Assembly (NCBI RefSeq): GCF_003713065.1
Contig: NZ_CP033433.1
Location: forward strand, 4,861,501 to 4,925,500
DNA length: 64,000 bases
Source of the DNA: Cohnella candidum
Lineage (GTDB): Bacteria; Bacillota; Bacilli; Paenibacillales; Paenibacillaceae
Direction: 5' to 3'
Positions 32,519 through 40,487 of the stretch are shown here, in pieces (within the stretch, counting starts at the first letter, position 1; every line of letters starts with the position of its first letter). The notes under the pieces are model-generated. The model did no database searches. It was given only the letters and a program-made list of their open reading frames with translations, and was not told where the DNA came from. The position numbers and the translations under genes were made by a program.

Positions 32519-32562
32519 AATGCCCTGCGTGATCCTGGCGGATCGCGCGGGGCATTATTTTT
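32519..32562 (+). terminator. Rho-independent terminator
   Basis: AATGCCCTGCG (32519-32529) pairs with CGCGGGGCATT (32546-32556) with one wobble. ATTTTTG follows. Confidence 0.75.
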
Positions 32563-32569
32563 GTCTAGT

Positions 32570-32625
32570 TGTTTAAAAATGCAACACTTATTAAAATTTT
32601 AAAAATGTTTAAAAATAATGTTGCA
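32570..32625. promoter_or_regulatory. Composite repeated sites upstream of the sugar-acid cluster
   Basis: TGTTTAAAAATGCAACA (32570-32586) and TGTTTAAA (32606-32613) followed by TGTTGCA (32619-32625) form two related half-sites; TGCAACA and TGTTGCA are inverted. Another TGCAACA is at 32711-32717. The right arm overlaps the -35 box of the cluster promoter. Candidate binding region for the PrpR_N-type regulator. Confidence 0.5.
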
Positions 32626-32648
32626 AATTTATTAACATGAACTATAAT
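32621..32648 (+). promoter_or_regulatory. Promoter of the sugar-acid cluster
   Basis: TTGCAA (32621-32626) and a perfect TATAAT (32643-32648) are separated by 16 bp, with about 110 nt of leader before the first gene. This is a sigma-A type promoter; no sigma-54 (-24/-12) elements are seen, matching the missing GAFTGA loop. Confidence 0.65.
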
Positions 32649-32763
32649 AAACCTATGTAAGCGGATACACCTAAAACAATATCCGCATTACAGGATATTT
32701 TGGTTAATTTTGCAACACACTTGAAGGCGCATTTCACATCCGCTCTAAAGGAGGAAGTTCAGC

Positions 32764-34338
32764 GTGTTTTCAGGGAAAAAAGGGTCAATATGGATTTTAG
32801 CTCTCGCCATCACGTTGCTTTTATCGGCATGCAATAAGTCGGGTTCAGAGGCTTCGCCATCCGGGTCGGCCTCATCCTCTACGGATGCCGGGAAAGAGAA
32901 AATCAAGTTTTCGTACATGATGGCCGGCAAGTACATCAACTGGCTCAAAGATCTCAAGTGGTACCCCGAAGCTCTGAAGAGAACCAATGCCGAGATCGAA
33001 TTGGTCAACGGCGGCGACGACGACAGTGCCTATTCCAAGGGCCTCGACACGAAGCTGATGTCGGGCGACCTTCCGGACGCAATGATCGTGACGCTCTCCC
33101 AAGCGGAAGTTTACGGTTCTCAAGGCTTGTTCTTGAACCTGAAGGATCTGATCAAGAAAGACGCGCCCAACATCCAAAAATTCATCGACTCGGATGAAGC
33201 GTACAAATCGCTGATCACGGCTTCCGACGGAAACATTTACGGATTCCCGCAGCAATATCCGATCATCACGAACGTGCCCTTCTACCGTGCCGACATGTTC
33301 GAGAAAGCGGGCATCACGAGCAACCCGAAGACGATCCAGGAATTCACGGACGATCTCAAGAAATTGAAAGCCGCTTATCCTTCGTCCGACTTCTATCCGT
33401 TCACCGGACGCGACGGCTATATCAAGTTCACGGAAGCGTTCCTCGCGAAAGACAACATCGACGAGAACGGCAAAGTACACGGCATCTACAACGTGGGCAA
33501 GAACTACGACCTGATGGCGCCGGGCTTTAAGGACCTGATCCAGTGGTACAACACGCTGTACATCGAGAAGCTGATCGATCCGGAGTGGGTGCTCGGCACG
33601 CAGACCGAGGAATCCTGGCAGACGAAGATGCTGACCGGCAAAGGCGCCGTCTCCTACGACTTCTTCACCCGTCCGTCCTGGTTCATGAATAACGGCGGTC
33701 CCCAGAACGATCCGAAGTACAGCATCAAGGTCATGGACGCGTTGAACGATTCCCAAGGCAATCCGTCCAAAGTTCCGATGGCCGAGCAGCGTTACCGCGA
33801 AGACCGCGTGTTCGTCATCAACGCCAAATCGGAGGATAAAGCGGCGCAAATCCTGAAGTTCATGGATTACCTGTTCTCCGACGAAGGCCGCACGCTGATG
33901 GATTATGGCGTGGAAGGCCAATCCTTCAAGACGAATGGCGATAAGAAGGAATTCATCGTCAAATTCGAGGAAGAAGGCAACAAGCCGCTCGGCACGCCGG
34001 TGTGGAACTTCCTGCAGGACCGCTTGTCGTTCCCGGTACCGTCCAACGACGCTGCTTACTATGACTGGATGGATCCGCTTACGAAATCGTTCGCCGCGGA
34101 CTTCTTCGGCAAATACGCCGCCGTTTCGTACCAGATCAAATACTCGACCGACCAGCTGAAGGAACGTTCCGAATTGATCGCGAACGTACAGCCCGTGATC
34201 GACGCCAACCTGGTGAAATTCATTACCGGCAAACGCCCGATGTCCGAATGGGACGCGTTCCTCAAAGAAGCGGACGCGCAAGGCTACAGCAAGATCGTAG
34301 CGATCGACCAAGCCGCTTACGACGCCGCCAAGAAGTAA
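32764..34338 (+). CDS. Extracellular solute-binding lipoprotein (LplA-like)
   Basis: The 524-residue lipoprotein (lipobox LSAC, Cys23) is followed by a Ser-rich linker (about 26-43). The size and sequence style (GLDTKLMSGDLPDAMIVTL, FLNLKDLIKKDAPNI, FPQQYPIITNVPFYRADMFEKAG, then DEGRTLMDYGVEG) place it with the large solute-binding proteins that feed LplB/YtcP-type importers for oligosaccharides in Bacillales. The start is GTG 32764 after AAAGGAGGAAG. It is the first gene of the cluster and partners the two permeases downstream; the ATPase is not encoded here and is probably a shared MsmX-type. Confidence 0.9.
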   Translation: MFSGKKGSIWILALAITLLLSACNKSGSEASPSGSASSSTDAGKEKIKFSYMMAGKYINWLKDLKWYPEALKRTNAEIELVNGGDDDSAYSKGLDTKLMSGDLPDAMIVTLSQAEVYGSQGLFLNLKDLIKKDAPNIQKFIDSDEAYKSLITASDGNIYGFPQQYPIITNVPFYRADMFEKAGITSNPKTIQEFTDDLKKLKAAYPSSDFYPFTGRDGYIKFTEAFLAKDNIDENGKVHGIYNVGKNYDLMAPGFKDLIQWYNTLYIEKLIDPEWVLGTQTEESWQTKMLTGKGAVSYDFFTRPSWFMNNGGPQNDPKYSIKVMDALNDSQGNPSKVPMAEQRYREDRVFVINAKSEDKAAQILKFMDYLFSDEGRTLMDYGVEGQSFKTNGDKKEFIVKFEEEGNKPLGTPVWNFLQDRLSFPVPSNDAAYYDWMDPLTKSFAADFFGKYAAVSYQIKYSTDQLKERSELIANVQPVIDANLVKFITGKRPMSEWDAFLKEADAQGYSKIVAIDQAAYDAAKK

Positions 34339-34346
34339 ACCCATCC

Positions 34347-34393
34347 GATCCGTCATTCCATGCGGTCTCCGTGATGGAATGACGGATCGTTTT
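34347..34393 (+). terminator. Hairpin between binding protein and permease
   Basis: GATCCGTCATTCCAT (34347-34361) pairs perfectly with ATGGAATGACGGATC (34374-34388), and GTTTTA follows. A leaky terminator or 3'-end stabiliser here would give more binding protein than permease, a common arrangement. The weak T-run suggests partial read-through. Confidence 0.7.
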
Positions 34394-34429
34394 ATACACA
34401 ACCAAGCGAATTCAAAGGATGTGCTCGTC

Positions 34430-35392
34430 ATGCATACCGCCCTGAAAGGCAAATCGCCAGGCGCCCGCAGCAACGTGTGGCACAAAATGTGGAGATCCAG
34501 GTTGCTGTATCTCATTCTTCTTCCCGGTCTGATCCATATGCTGCTCTTCAAGCTGCTGCCGCTTTTCGGTCTGGTGATCGCGTTCGAGGATTATAACGTG
34601 ATCAAGGGCGGCATCAACAGCATCATCGACAGTAAATGGGTGGGTTTTGCCCACTTCGAGAAGTTTCTCGGCGACGCCTATTTCTGGAAGCTGCTTAAAA
34701 ACACGCTGCTGCTCGCTTTCTTCAATTTGCTGTTCGTGTTTCCGATCCCGATCATTTTCGCGCTGTTGGTGAATGAAGTGCGGTTCCGGAAAGTCCAGCG
34801 GTTCGTCCAGACCGTTACTTTCTTCCCCTATTTCATTTCCTCGGCGGTCGCGGTCAGCATTCTGTACACGTTTCTGTCTCCCCAAGGCGGCTTGGTCAAC
34901 ATGGCCCTTCAGGGGTTGGGCGTCGAACCGATCTTCTTCATGGCCGAGCCGGGGTGGTTCCGCCCGTTGTACATCATGTTGAACGTGTGGCAGCTCTTCG
35001 GCTACAGCTCGATCATCTATTTGGCGGCGATGACCAACATCGACCCGCATCTGTATGAAGCGGCCGAGCTTGACGGAGCGACCCGGTTCGGGAAAATGTT
35101 CCACATTACGTTACCGTCCATCGCGGGCACGATCGTTATCATGTTCATATTGGCCATCGGACAAATCATGACCGTCGATCTCGATAAAATCCTGATGATG
35201 TACAACCCCAGCATCTATGACACGGCGGACGTCATCCAGAGCTACGTTTACCGCCAAGCCTTCGCCACCAAAGGCTTCCCGAATTACAGCTACGGAGCTG
35301 CCGTCGGTTTAATGCAGTCGGTCGTGGCGTTCATCCTGGTGATTTCGGCAAACCGCGCATCCAAGAAATTCTCGGATTCGCAAATCTTTTAA
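34430..35392 (+). CDS. ABC sugar permease, LplB type
   Basis: The 320-residue protein has six membrane helices and the inner-membrane EAA loop LYEAAELDGATRFGKMFHITLPSI that contacts the ATPase. It opens with YLILLPGLIHMLLFKLLPLFGLVIAFEDY, as in LplB. ATG 34430 follows AAAGGATG; an in-frame ATG at 34379 lies inside the hairpin and is rejected. It pairs with the next permease. Confidence 0.9.
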   Translation: MHTALKGKSPGARSNVWHKMWRSRLLYLILLPGLIHMLLFKLLPLFGLVIAFEDYNVIKGGINSIIDSKWVGFAHFEKFLGDAYFWKLLKNTLLLAFFNLLFVFPIPIIFALLVNEVRFRKVQRFVQTVTFFPYFISSAVAVSILYTFLSPQGGLVNMALQGLGVEPIFFMAEPGWFRPLYIMLNVWQLFGYSSIIYLAAMTNIDPHLYEAAELDGATRFGKMFHITLPSIAGTIVIMFILAIGQIMTVDLDKILMMYNPSIYDTADVIQSYVYRQAFATKGFPNYSYGAAVGLMQSVVAFILVISANRASKKFSDSQIF

Positions 35393-35404
35393 GGAGGGGA
35401 CAAC

Positions 35405-36280
35405 GTGAAAACCAGACTTCGAGGTTTCGATTACGTCAACATGGTTGTCCTCGTTTTGGTATCCGTCATCTGCATTTATCCCTTATGGAATATCCTGGCC
35501 GTCTCGCTCAGCGACGGCATTTACGCGGCGGCTTCCAAGGTCTATCTGATCCCGAAAGGGCTGAACGTGGAGACTTACAAGTACGTTCTCCACAACCCGA
35601 GGCTGGGTGTCTCGCAAGGCCTGTGGAATTCATTCGCCTATACCGTCGTAGGAACACTGGTGGCGGTGATCCTCACGTTCCTCACCGCTTACCCGCTCAG
35701 CAAAAAGAGGCTCGTAGGACGCAAAACGATCATGCTGATCTTCGTGTTCACCTTCGTGTTCGAAGCGGGCATCATACCCAATTTCATCGTGTACAAAAGC
35801 CTGGGACTGGTCAATTCCTTCTGGGTCATGATCATCCCGAACGCGATCAATACGTTCCTGCTCATCATCATGCGTTCCTTTCTGGATGCGCTGCCGGAAG
35901 AGCTGGAAGAGTCGGCGTACATCGACGGCGCCAACGATTTGCAAACGATGTGGAAAATTTATTTCCCGCTGGCGCGGCCCGCGATCGCTACGGTCTGCGT
36001 GTTCTATTCGGTCGCCATATGGAACCAATACCTGGTTCCGGCGATTTACCTGCAGAAGCAGAGCCTGAAACCGATCACCGTCGTGCTTTACAACCTGATC
36101 GTCAGCGGAAGCAAAGACGGAACGTCGCTGGAGAGCATCAAGGTACACGGCGTCCAATTGCTTCCGCAAAACCTGCAGGCCGCCGCGATCTTCCTGTCCG
36201 TTGCGCCGATTTTGATCGTTTATCCGTTCGCCCAAAAGTACTTCACCAAAGGAATGTTGATCGGATCCGTCAAAGGGTGA
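35405..36280 (+). CDS. ABC sugar permease, YtcP/LplC type
   Basis: The 291-residue protein has six helices, the EAA-type loop ELEESAYIDGANDLQTMWKIYFPLARPAIATV and the C-terminus QKYFTKGMLIGSVKG typical of YtcP/LplC partners. The start is GTG 35405 after GGAGGGGACAAC. With the upstream permease and the lipoprotein it forms the importer of the cluster. Confidence 0.9.
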   Translation: MKTRLRGFDYVNMVVLVLVSVICIYPLWNILAVSLSDGIYAAASKVYLIPKGLNVETYKYVLHNPRLGVSQGLWNSFAYTVVGTLVAVILTFLTAYPLSKKRLVGRKTIMLIFVFTFVFEAGIIPNFIVYKSLGLVNSFWVMIIPNAINTFLLIIMRSFLDALPEELEESAYIDGANDLQTMWKIYFPLARPAIATVCVFYSVAIWNQYLVPAIYLQKQSLKPITVVLYNLIVSGSKDGTSLESIKVHGVQLLPQNLQAAAIFLSVAPILIVYPFAQKYFTKGMLIGSVKG

Positions 36281-36310
36281 TTGGCATTACCGTCCAGCGA
36301 GGTGTTTGAC

Positions 36311-37597
36311 ATGAAGTTCGCCATCATTGCCGACGACTTGACGGGGGCCAACGACACGGGAGTCCAGTTTGCCCGGCGGGGTTTGCACGCATCCGTTCTC
36401 CTCGAGCCGGACCCGGAAGCGGCCAAGGATCTCGACGTGGTCGTGATCGACACCGACAGCCGCTCCTTGCCGAAGGACGATGCGTACCGGAAAGTGAAAT
36501 CCGTATCCGAATATTTGAAGCCCTACACCGTCGAGTTCGTTTATAAAAAAATCGATTCCACCATGAGAGGCAACATCGGGGCCGAGATCGACGCCGTGTA
36601 CGACGTGTTCCAGCCGGAACTGGTTATCATCGCGCCGGCGTACCCGAAGAACAAAAGGATCGTCAAGGGAGGCGATTTCTACCTCGACGGCACCCTCTTG
36701 CACGAGACGGAAATGGCGAACGATCCGAAGACTCCGGTCACGTCCCCGAACGTGGCGGAAATCATCCGCGCGCAATCCGGGCGAAGCATCCATCAAGTCA
36801 CGTCCGAAGATTTGCAGTCCGGCTATTCGAAGATCCAGGAGAAGCTGGCCGAGGCCGTGCGGCAATCGGCGCCTTACGTCGTTTTCGATGCCATGAAGGA
36901 AGAGGATCTTCGCTTGATCGTCCACGCCGTGCAGGAGAGCGGCCGCCGCGTCGTCTGGATCGGCTCCGCCGGCCTTGCGAACCATCTTTGCAAGGCGTAT
37001 CTCAAAAGGCAGCAGACGCAGAAGTACCATCATCACTCCCGGTCCCAAGTGCTGACGGTGGTCGGAAGCGTCAACCGGAACAGCCGCAGCCAATTGGACC
37101 ATCTATTGAAACTTCCCGGAGTGGAAGGGGTTCAGATGAAATCGCATCTGGCCGTTCAAGAAGAAGAGACGGTCAACCGGGAGAAGGAGAGGATCGCAAC
37201 CCTCGCCTCCGATGCGATCAAGCGGGGACGGCACGTAGTGTTGTACACGGCCGGCGATCCGGAAGATATCACGCTGGCGAACGGGGTCGGCGCCGGCCGC
37301 GGATGGGATCCGAGGGAGGTCAGCGATCGGATTTCCCGTACGCTAGGGGAAACGGCCGCAGGCCTGATCCGCGATTTCCGGCTGAACGCCTTGGTCATGA
37401 CCGGCGGGGACACGGCCAAACAAGTTTGCTCTTACTTGGGAGTGAAGGAGTTCCAGCTCATCGACGAAGTGGAGATCGGCATGCCGATCGGCCTGTTGAG
37501 GGGAGACTGGCCCGTCTATGCCGTGACCAAAGCCGGCGGTTTCGGCGCCGCCAACGCGCTCTCGAAGGCGCTCAAAAAAATGCAGGGAGAATCGTGA
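36311..37597 (+). CDS. Four-carbon acid sugar kinase (DUF1537, DtnK/OtnK family)
   Basis: The 428-residue protein has the N-terminal DUF1537 motif IADDLTGANDTGVQFARRG, the KKIDSTMRGN substrate loop, APAYPKNKRIVKGG, and the C-terminal nucleotide domain with VVGSVN, LYTAGDP and LVMTGGDTAKQV. Family members phosphorylate the 4-OH of D-threonate, D-erythronate or related C4 acids. The gene directly after it is a PdxA-type dehydrogenase, the partner of D-threonate kinase (DtnK) in the known route to DHAP. ATG 36311 follows AGCGAGGTG. The stop overlaps or abuts the next start (GTGAAGATG). Confidence 0.9.
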   Translation: MKFAIIADDLTGANDTGVQFARRGLHASVLLEPDPEAAKDLDVVVIDTDSRSLPKDDAYRKVKSVSEYLKPYTVEFVYKKIDSTMRGNIGAEIDAVYDVFQPELVIIAPAYPKNKRIVKGGDFYLDGTLLHETEMANDPKTPVTSPNVAEIIRAQSGRSIHQVTSEDLQSGYSKIQEKLAEAVRQSAPYVVFDAMKEEDLRLIVHAVQESGRRVVWIGSAGLANHLCKAYLKRQQTQKYHHHSRSQVLTVVGSVNRNSRSQLDHLLKLPGVEGVQMKSHLAVQEEETVNREKERIATLASDAIKRGRHVVLYTAGDPEDITLANGVGAGRGWDPREVSDRISRTLGETAAGLIRDFRLNALVMTGGDTAKQVCSYLGVKEFQLIDEVEIGMPIGLLRGDWPVYAVTKAGGFGAANALSKALKKMQGES

Positions 37598-37599
37598 AG

Positions 37600-38601
37600 A
37601 TGAGACCTATCATTGGTATTACGATGGGCGATGCCGCCGGCGTCGGCCCCGAAATCATCGTCAAAGCTTTGCGGTCTAACGAGGTTTACAGCACCTCCCG
37701 CCCGCTGGTGATCGGAGATGCCGCCATCATTCGCCGGGCGCTAGAATATACCGGCGTCCAGGCGGAGATCCGGAGCGTCTCGGATCCGGGCGAAGGAGCG
37801 TACGAATGCGGAACGATCGACGTGCTCGACCTGGCCCTGCTGCCGGAGGATTTGCCGGTGGGACGGATCTCGGCGGAAGCCGGGAACGCGGCTTTCCGGT
37901 ACATCGAGAAAGCCGTGTCGCTGGCGGCGGCGCACGAGATCGACGCCATCTGCACGGCGCCGCTGAATAAAGAAGCGCTGCAGAAGGGCGGACACCTTTA
38001 TCCGGGACATACGGAAATTTTGGCCGACCTGACCGGTACGGATGACTATTCCATGATGCTGTCGGCTCCGAAGCTGAAAGTCATCCATTTGACGACCCAC
38101 GTCGGTCTCATCGAGGCCGTCCGCCGGATTACGCCGGAGCGCACGTACAAGGTGATTCGGCTCGCCGACGAAACGCTTCGCCGCGCGGGCTTCCGTCAAC
38201 CGAAAATCGCCGTTTGCGGCATTAATCCGCATGCGGGCGAGAACGGGTTGTTCGGGGAAGGCGAAGAAGAGGAGAAGCTGATCCCCGGCATCGAACAAGC
38301 CCGTTCGGAAGGGATCGAAGTCTACGGCCCATTGCCCGCCGATACGTTGTTCTTTCGTGCGGTGCGGGGCGATTTCGATATCGTCGTGGCTTGCTACCAC
38401 GACCAGGGCCACGGTCCGATCAAAGTGCTGGGGCTTGAAGCCGGCGTGAACATTACCGTCGGATTAAACGGCGGCATCATTCGGACTTCCGTTGACCACG
38501 GGACGGCGTTCGACATTGCCGGTACCGGCAAAGCCGACGAGGGCTCGCTGCTGGAAGCGATCCGGATGGCCGTCGAACTGGCGCCGAAACAGAACGTTTA
38601 A
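37600..38601 (+). CDS. PdxA2-type 4-phospho-threonate dehydrogenase
   Basis: The 333-residue protein belongs to the PdxA family (ITMGDAAGVGPEIIVKAL). The metal-ligand histidines are in YPGHTEILAD, VACYHDQGHGPIKVLG and IRTSVDHGTAFDIAG. PdxA2 enzymes oxidise 4-phospho-D-threonate (or -erythronate), and the product decarboxylates to dihydroxyacetone phosphate. Placement next to a DUF1537 kinase, instead of pyridoxine genes, supports the catabolic PdxA2 role. GTG 37594, two codons upstream, is an alternative start that would overlap the kinase by 4 bp. Confidence 0.9.
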   Translation: MRPIIGITMGDAAGVGPEIIVKALRSNEVYSTSRPLVIGDAAIIRRALEYTGVQAEIRSVSDPGEGAYECGTIDVLDLALLPEDLPVGRISAEAGNAAFRYIEKAVSLAAAHEIDAICTAPLNKEALQKGGHLYPGHTEILADLTGTDDYSMMLSAPKLKVIHLTTHVGLIEAVRRITPERTYKVIRLADETLRRAGFRQPKIAVCGINPHAGENGLFGEGEEEEKLIPGIEQARSEGIEVYGPLPADTLFFRAVRGDFDIVVACYHDQGHGPIKVLGLEAGVNITVGLNGGIIRTSVDHGTAFDIAGTGKADEGSLLEAIRMAVELAPKQNV

Positions 38602-38628
38602 ATCATAGTGAACGGGGGGATTCATCAG

Positions 38629-39777
38629 ATGACGACATTCAGGGATTTACTGTCCGCGCCGATGCCGAAGGACGGGGTGCTCCGTTCGACGGGGAAAGGA
38701 ACCGCCGAAGCGATTCTCCCGACTCCCCATATCGTGAACCACGCTCCCAGCCTGATCGAGCTGCACAACGGGGATCTGCTCATGGTGTGGTTCGCGGGCG
38801 ACACGGAGGAAGGCCGAAGCGATATCCGCATCGTTCAATCGAGGCTGGCCAAGGGAGAGACCCGATGGACCGACCCCGTAGCGATTTCGGAAGATCCGGT
38901 GCGTTCGGAACAGAACCCGGTGCTTTTCCAGAAGAAGGACGGCGGACTGCTGCTTCTCCATACCGCGCAAGCGCCGCGGGAAGACAAGAAGGAGAAGTAC
39001 GATCCCGCGACGAACGTCGACGCGGCGACCCGGCAGGAAACGTCGGAGATTCGTTCCCGGTTGTCTCTGGACAACGGATACACCTGGGAGCCGACGCAGA
39101 CCTTCTCGGAAACGCCGGGTTCTTTTTGCCGGGCGCCGATCGCGGAGTTGAGCAACGGCGACTGGATTTTCCCGATGTGGATTAGCCGCAGGGACGGCAA
39201 TACCGTGTTCGGCAACGACACCAGCCTGGTCCGGATTTCCGGCGACGAAGGCCGCACCTGGCAAGAAGTTCCGATCCCGGGGAGCCGGGGCCGGGTTCAC
39301 CCCAACATCATCGAGTGGGGTGAAGGGCGGCTCAGCGCATTCTTCCGCAGCCGTTCCGCCGACTGGATTTACGTGAGCCGTTCGGACGACTGGGGCCGAT
39401 CTTGGACGGAGCCGGAACGCACGACGCTGCCGAACAACAACGCCTCGATCCGTGCGATCAAGCTTCAGAGCGGCAGACTCGCCGTCATCTACAATCATTT
39501 CCAGGCCGGGGACGATTCCGCGGCGACGATTTGGCCGAAAACCCGGTTCCCCGTCTCGATCGCGCTGTCCGAAGACGAAGGGCGCACCTGGCCGTACATC
39601 CGGCAGCTTGAGCAGGGCGACGGGTTTACGGGCGAGGCCAACAAGCATTTGAACCGGACATACGAGTATCCCTGGCTCTTCCAGGCGAATGACGGATTGA
39701 TCCATGCCGCTTACGCGTACGGCAACCGGCAGGCCATGAAGCATGTCGTGCTGACCGAGCAGTGGATTACCGGCTGA
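38629..39777 (+). CDS. Cytoplasmic sialidase-like Asp-box propeller 1 (BNR_2)
   Basis: The 382-residue protein has four clear Asp-boxes (SLDNGYTW, SGDEGRTW, SDDWGRSW, SEDEGRTW) spaced as in a six-bladed sialidase propeller. HAPSLIELHNGDLLMVWFAGD at the start replaces the FRIP motif of classic GH33 sialidases. There is no signal peptide, so its substrate must be imported. It is probably a glycosidase or lyase for an acidic sugar, but catalytic residues cannot be fixed by eye. ATG 38629 follows CGGGGGGATT. Confidence 0.82.
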   Translation: MTTFRDLLSAPMPKDGVLRSTGKGTAEAILPTPHIVNHAPSLIELHNGDLLMVWFAGDTEEGRSDIRIVQSRLAKGETRWTDPVAISEDPVRSEQNPVLFQKKDGGLLLLHTAQAPREDKKEKYDPATNVDAATRQETSEIRSRLSLDNGYTWEPTQTFSETPGSFCRAPIAELSNGDWIFPMWISRRDGNTVFGNDTSLVRISGDEGRTWQEVPIPGSRGRVHPNIIEWGEGRLSAFFRSRSADWIYVSRSDDWGRSWTEPERTTLPNNNASIRAIKLQSGRLAVIYNHFQAGDDSAATIWPKTRFPVSIALSEDEGRTWPYIRQLEQGDGFTGEANKHLNRTYEYPWLFQANDGLIHAAYAYGNRQAMKHVVLTEQWITG

Positions 39778-39796
39778 CCGGACCGGGAGGGATCTC

Positions 39797-40483
39797 ATGG
39801 AAGGGGATTGGCTGCTCGGTCTGCTGAAAATCATGCTGGTCAACATCGTGCTGAGCGGCGACAATGCGGTCGTGATCGCCATGGCCTGCCGCCGATTGGC
39901 ACCCGCGCAACAGAAGCGGGCCGTTTTCTGGGGAACGATGGGGGCGGTGCTGCTTCGCCTCGTGTTGACCGGAGCGGCCGTATGGCTGCTCAAGGTGCCT
40001 CTGGTGGAAGCGTGCGGAGGGATTCTGCTATTCTATATCGCCGTGAAGCTTTTGACCGGCCAGGAGGAAGAAGAGGAGAACGGCGGCGCCGGGCTCTCCA
40101 TTCGCCAGGCGGTCCGTACGATCATCGTCGCCGACGTCGTCATGAGTCTGGACAACGTCGTGGCGGTGGCAGGCGTGGCGAATGGAAATTGGCTCCTCAT
40201 CGGGATCGGTTTGGCGATCAGCATCCCGCTGATCATCTTCTGCAGCAGCCTGTTGATGCGTTTGATGACGAAATATCTTTTCATCGTGTGGCTGGGAGCC
40301 GGACTGCTCGGCTATACGGCCGGCGAAATGCTGGTGAAAGACGAATGGGTGCACGGTTTGCTGCAGCCGGTGCTGATCGACGGCGTGCCGATCGTCCCCG
40401 CGGTCCTGACCTTGGCGGTCGTAGGCTGCGGCGCGATCATGGCCAAGCGTGCCTCTTCCAGGAGCATGCAGGAAAGAGGGTGA
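39797..40483 (+). CDS. TerC-family integral membrane protein
   Basis: The 228-residue protein has about seven helices and the duplicated TerC acidic motifs NIVLSGDNAVVIAMA and DVVMSLDNVVAVAGVA. Relatives such as YjbE/YceF export manganese or load metal onto exported enzymes. It starts 19 bp after the propeller gene with no room for a yybP-ykoY riboswitch, so here it is under cluster control. Its place in a sugar-acid cluster is unusual; it might supply metal export or membrane homeostasis linked to the pathway. Confidence 0.85.
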   Translation: MEGDWLLGLLKIMLVNIVLSGDNAVVIAMACRRLAPAQQKRAVFWGTMGAVLLRLVLTGAAVWLLKVPLVEACGGILLFYIAVKLLTGQEEEEENGGAGLSIRQAVRTIIVADVVMSLDNVVAVAGVANGNWLLIGIGLAISIPLIIFCSSLLMRLMTKYLFIVWLGAGLLGYTAGEMLVKDEWVHGLLQPVLIDGVPIVPAVLTLAVVGCGAIMAKRASSRSMQERG

Positions 40484-40487
40484 GAGT

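Noticed and set aside
32509..32763. Sigma-54 promoter for the sugar-acid cluster
   Set aside because: No GG-N10-GC pattern at suitable spacing stands out and the regulator lacks GAFTGA; a TTGCAA/TATAAT promoter is present instead.
39778..39796. yybP-ykoY manganese riboswitch before the TerC gene
   Set aside because: Only 19 bp separate it from the previous gene, too little for the aptamer.
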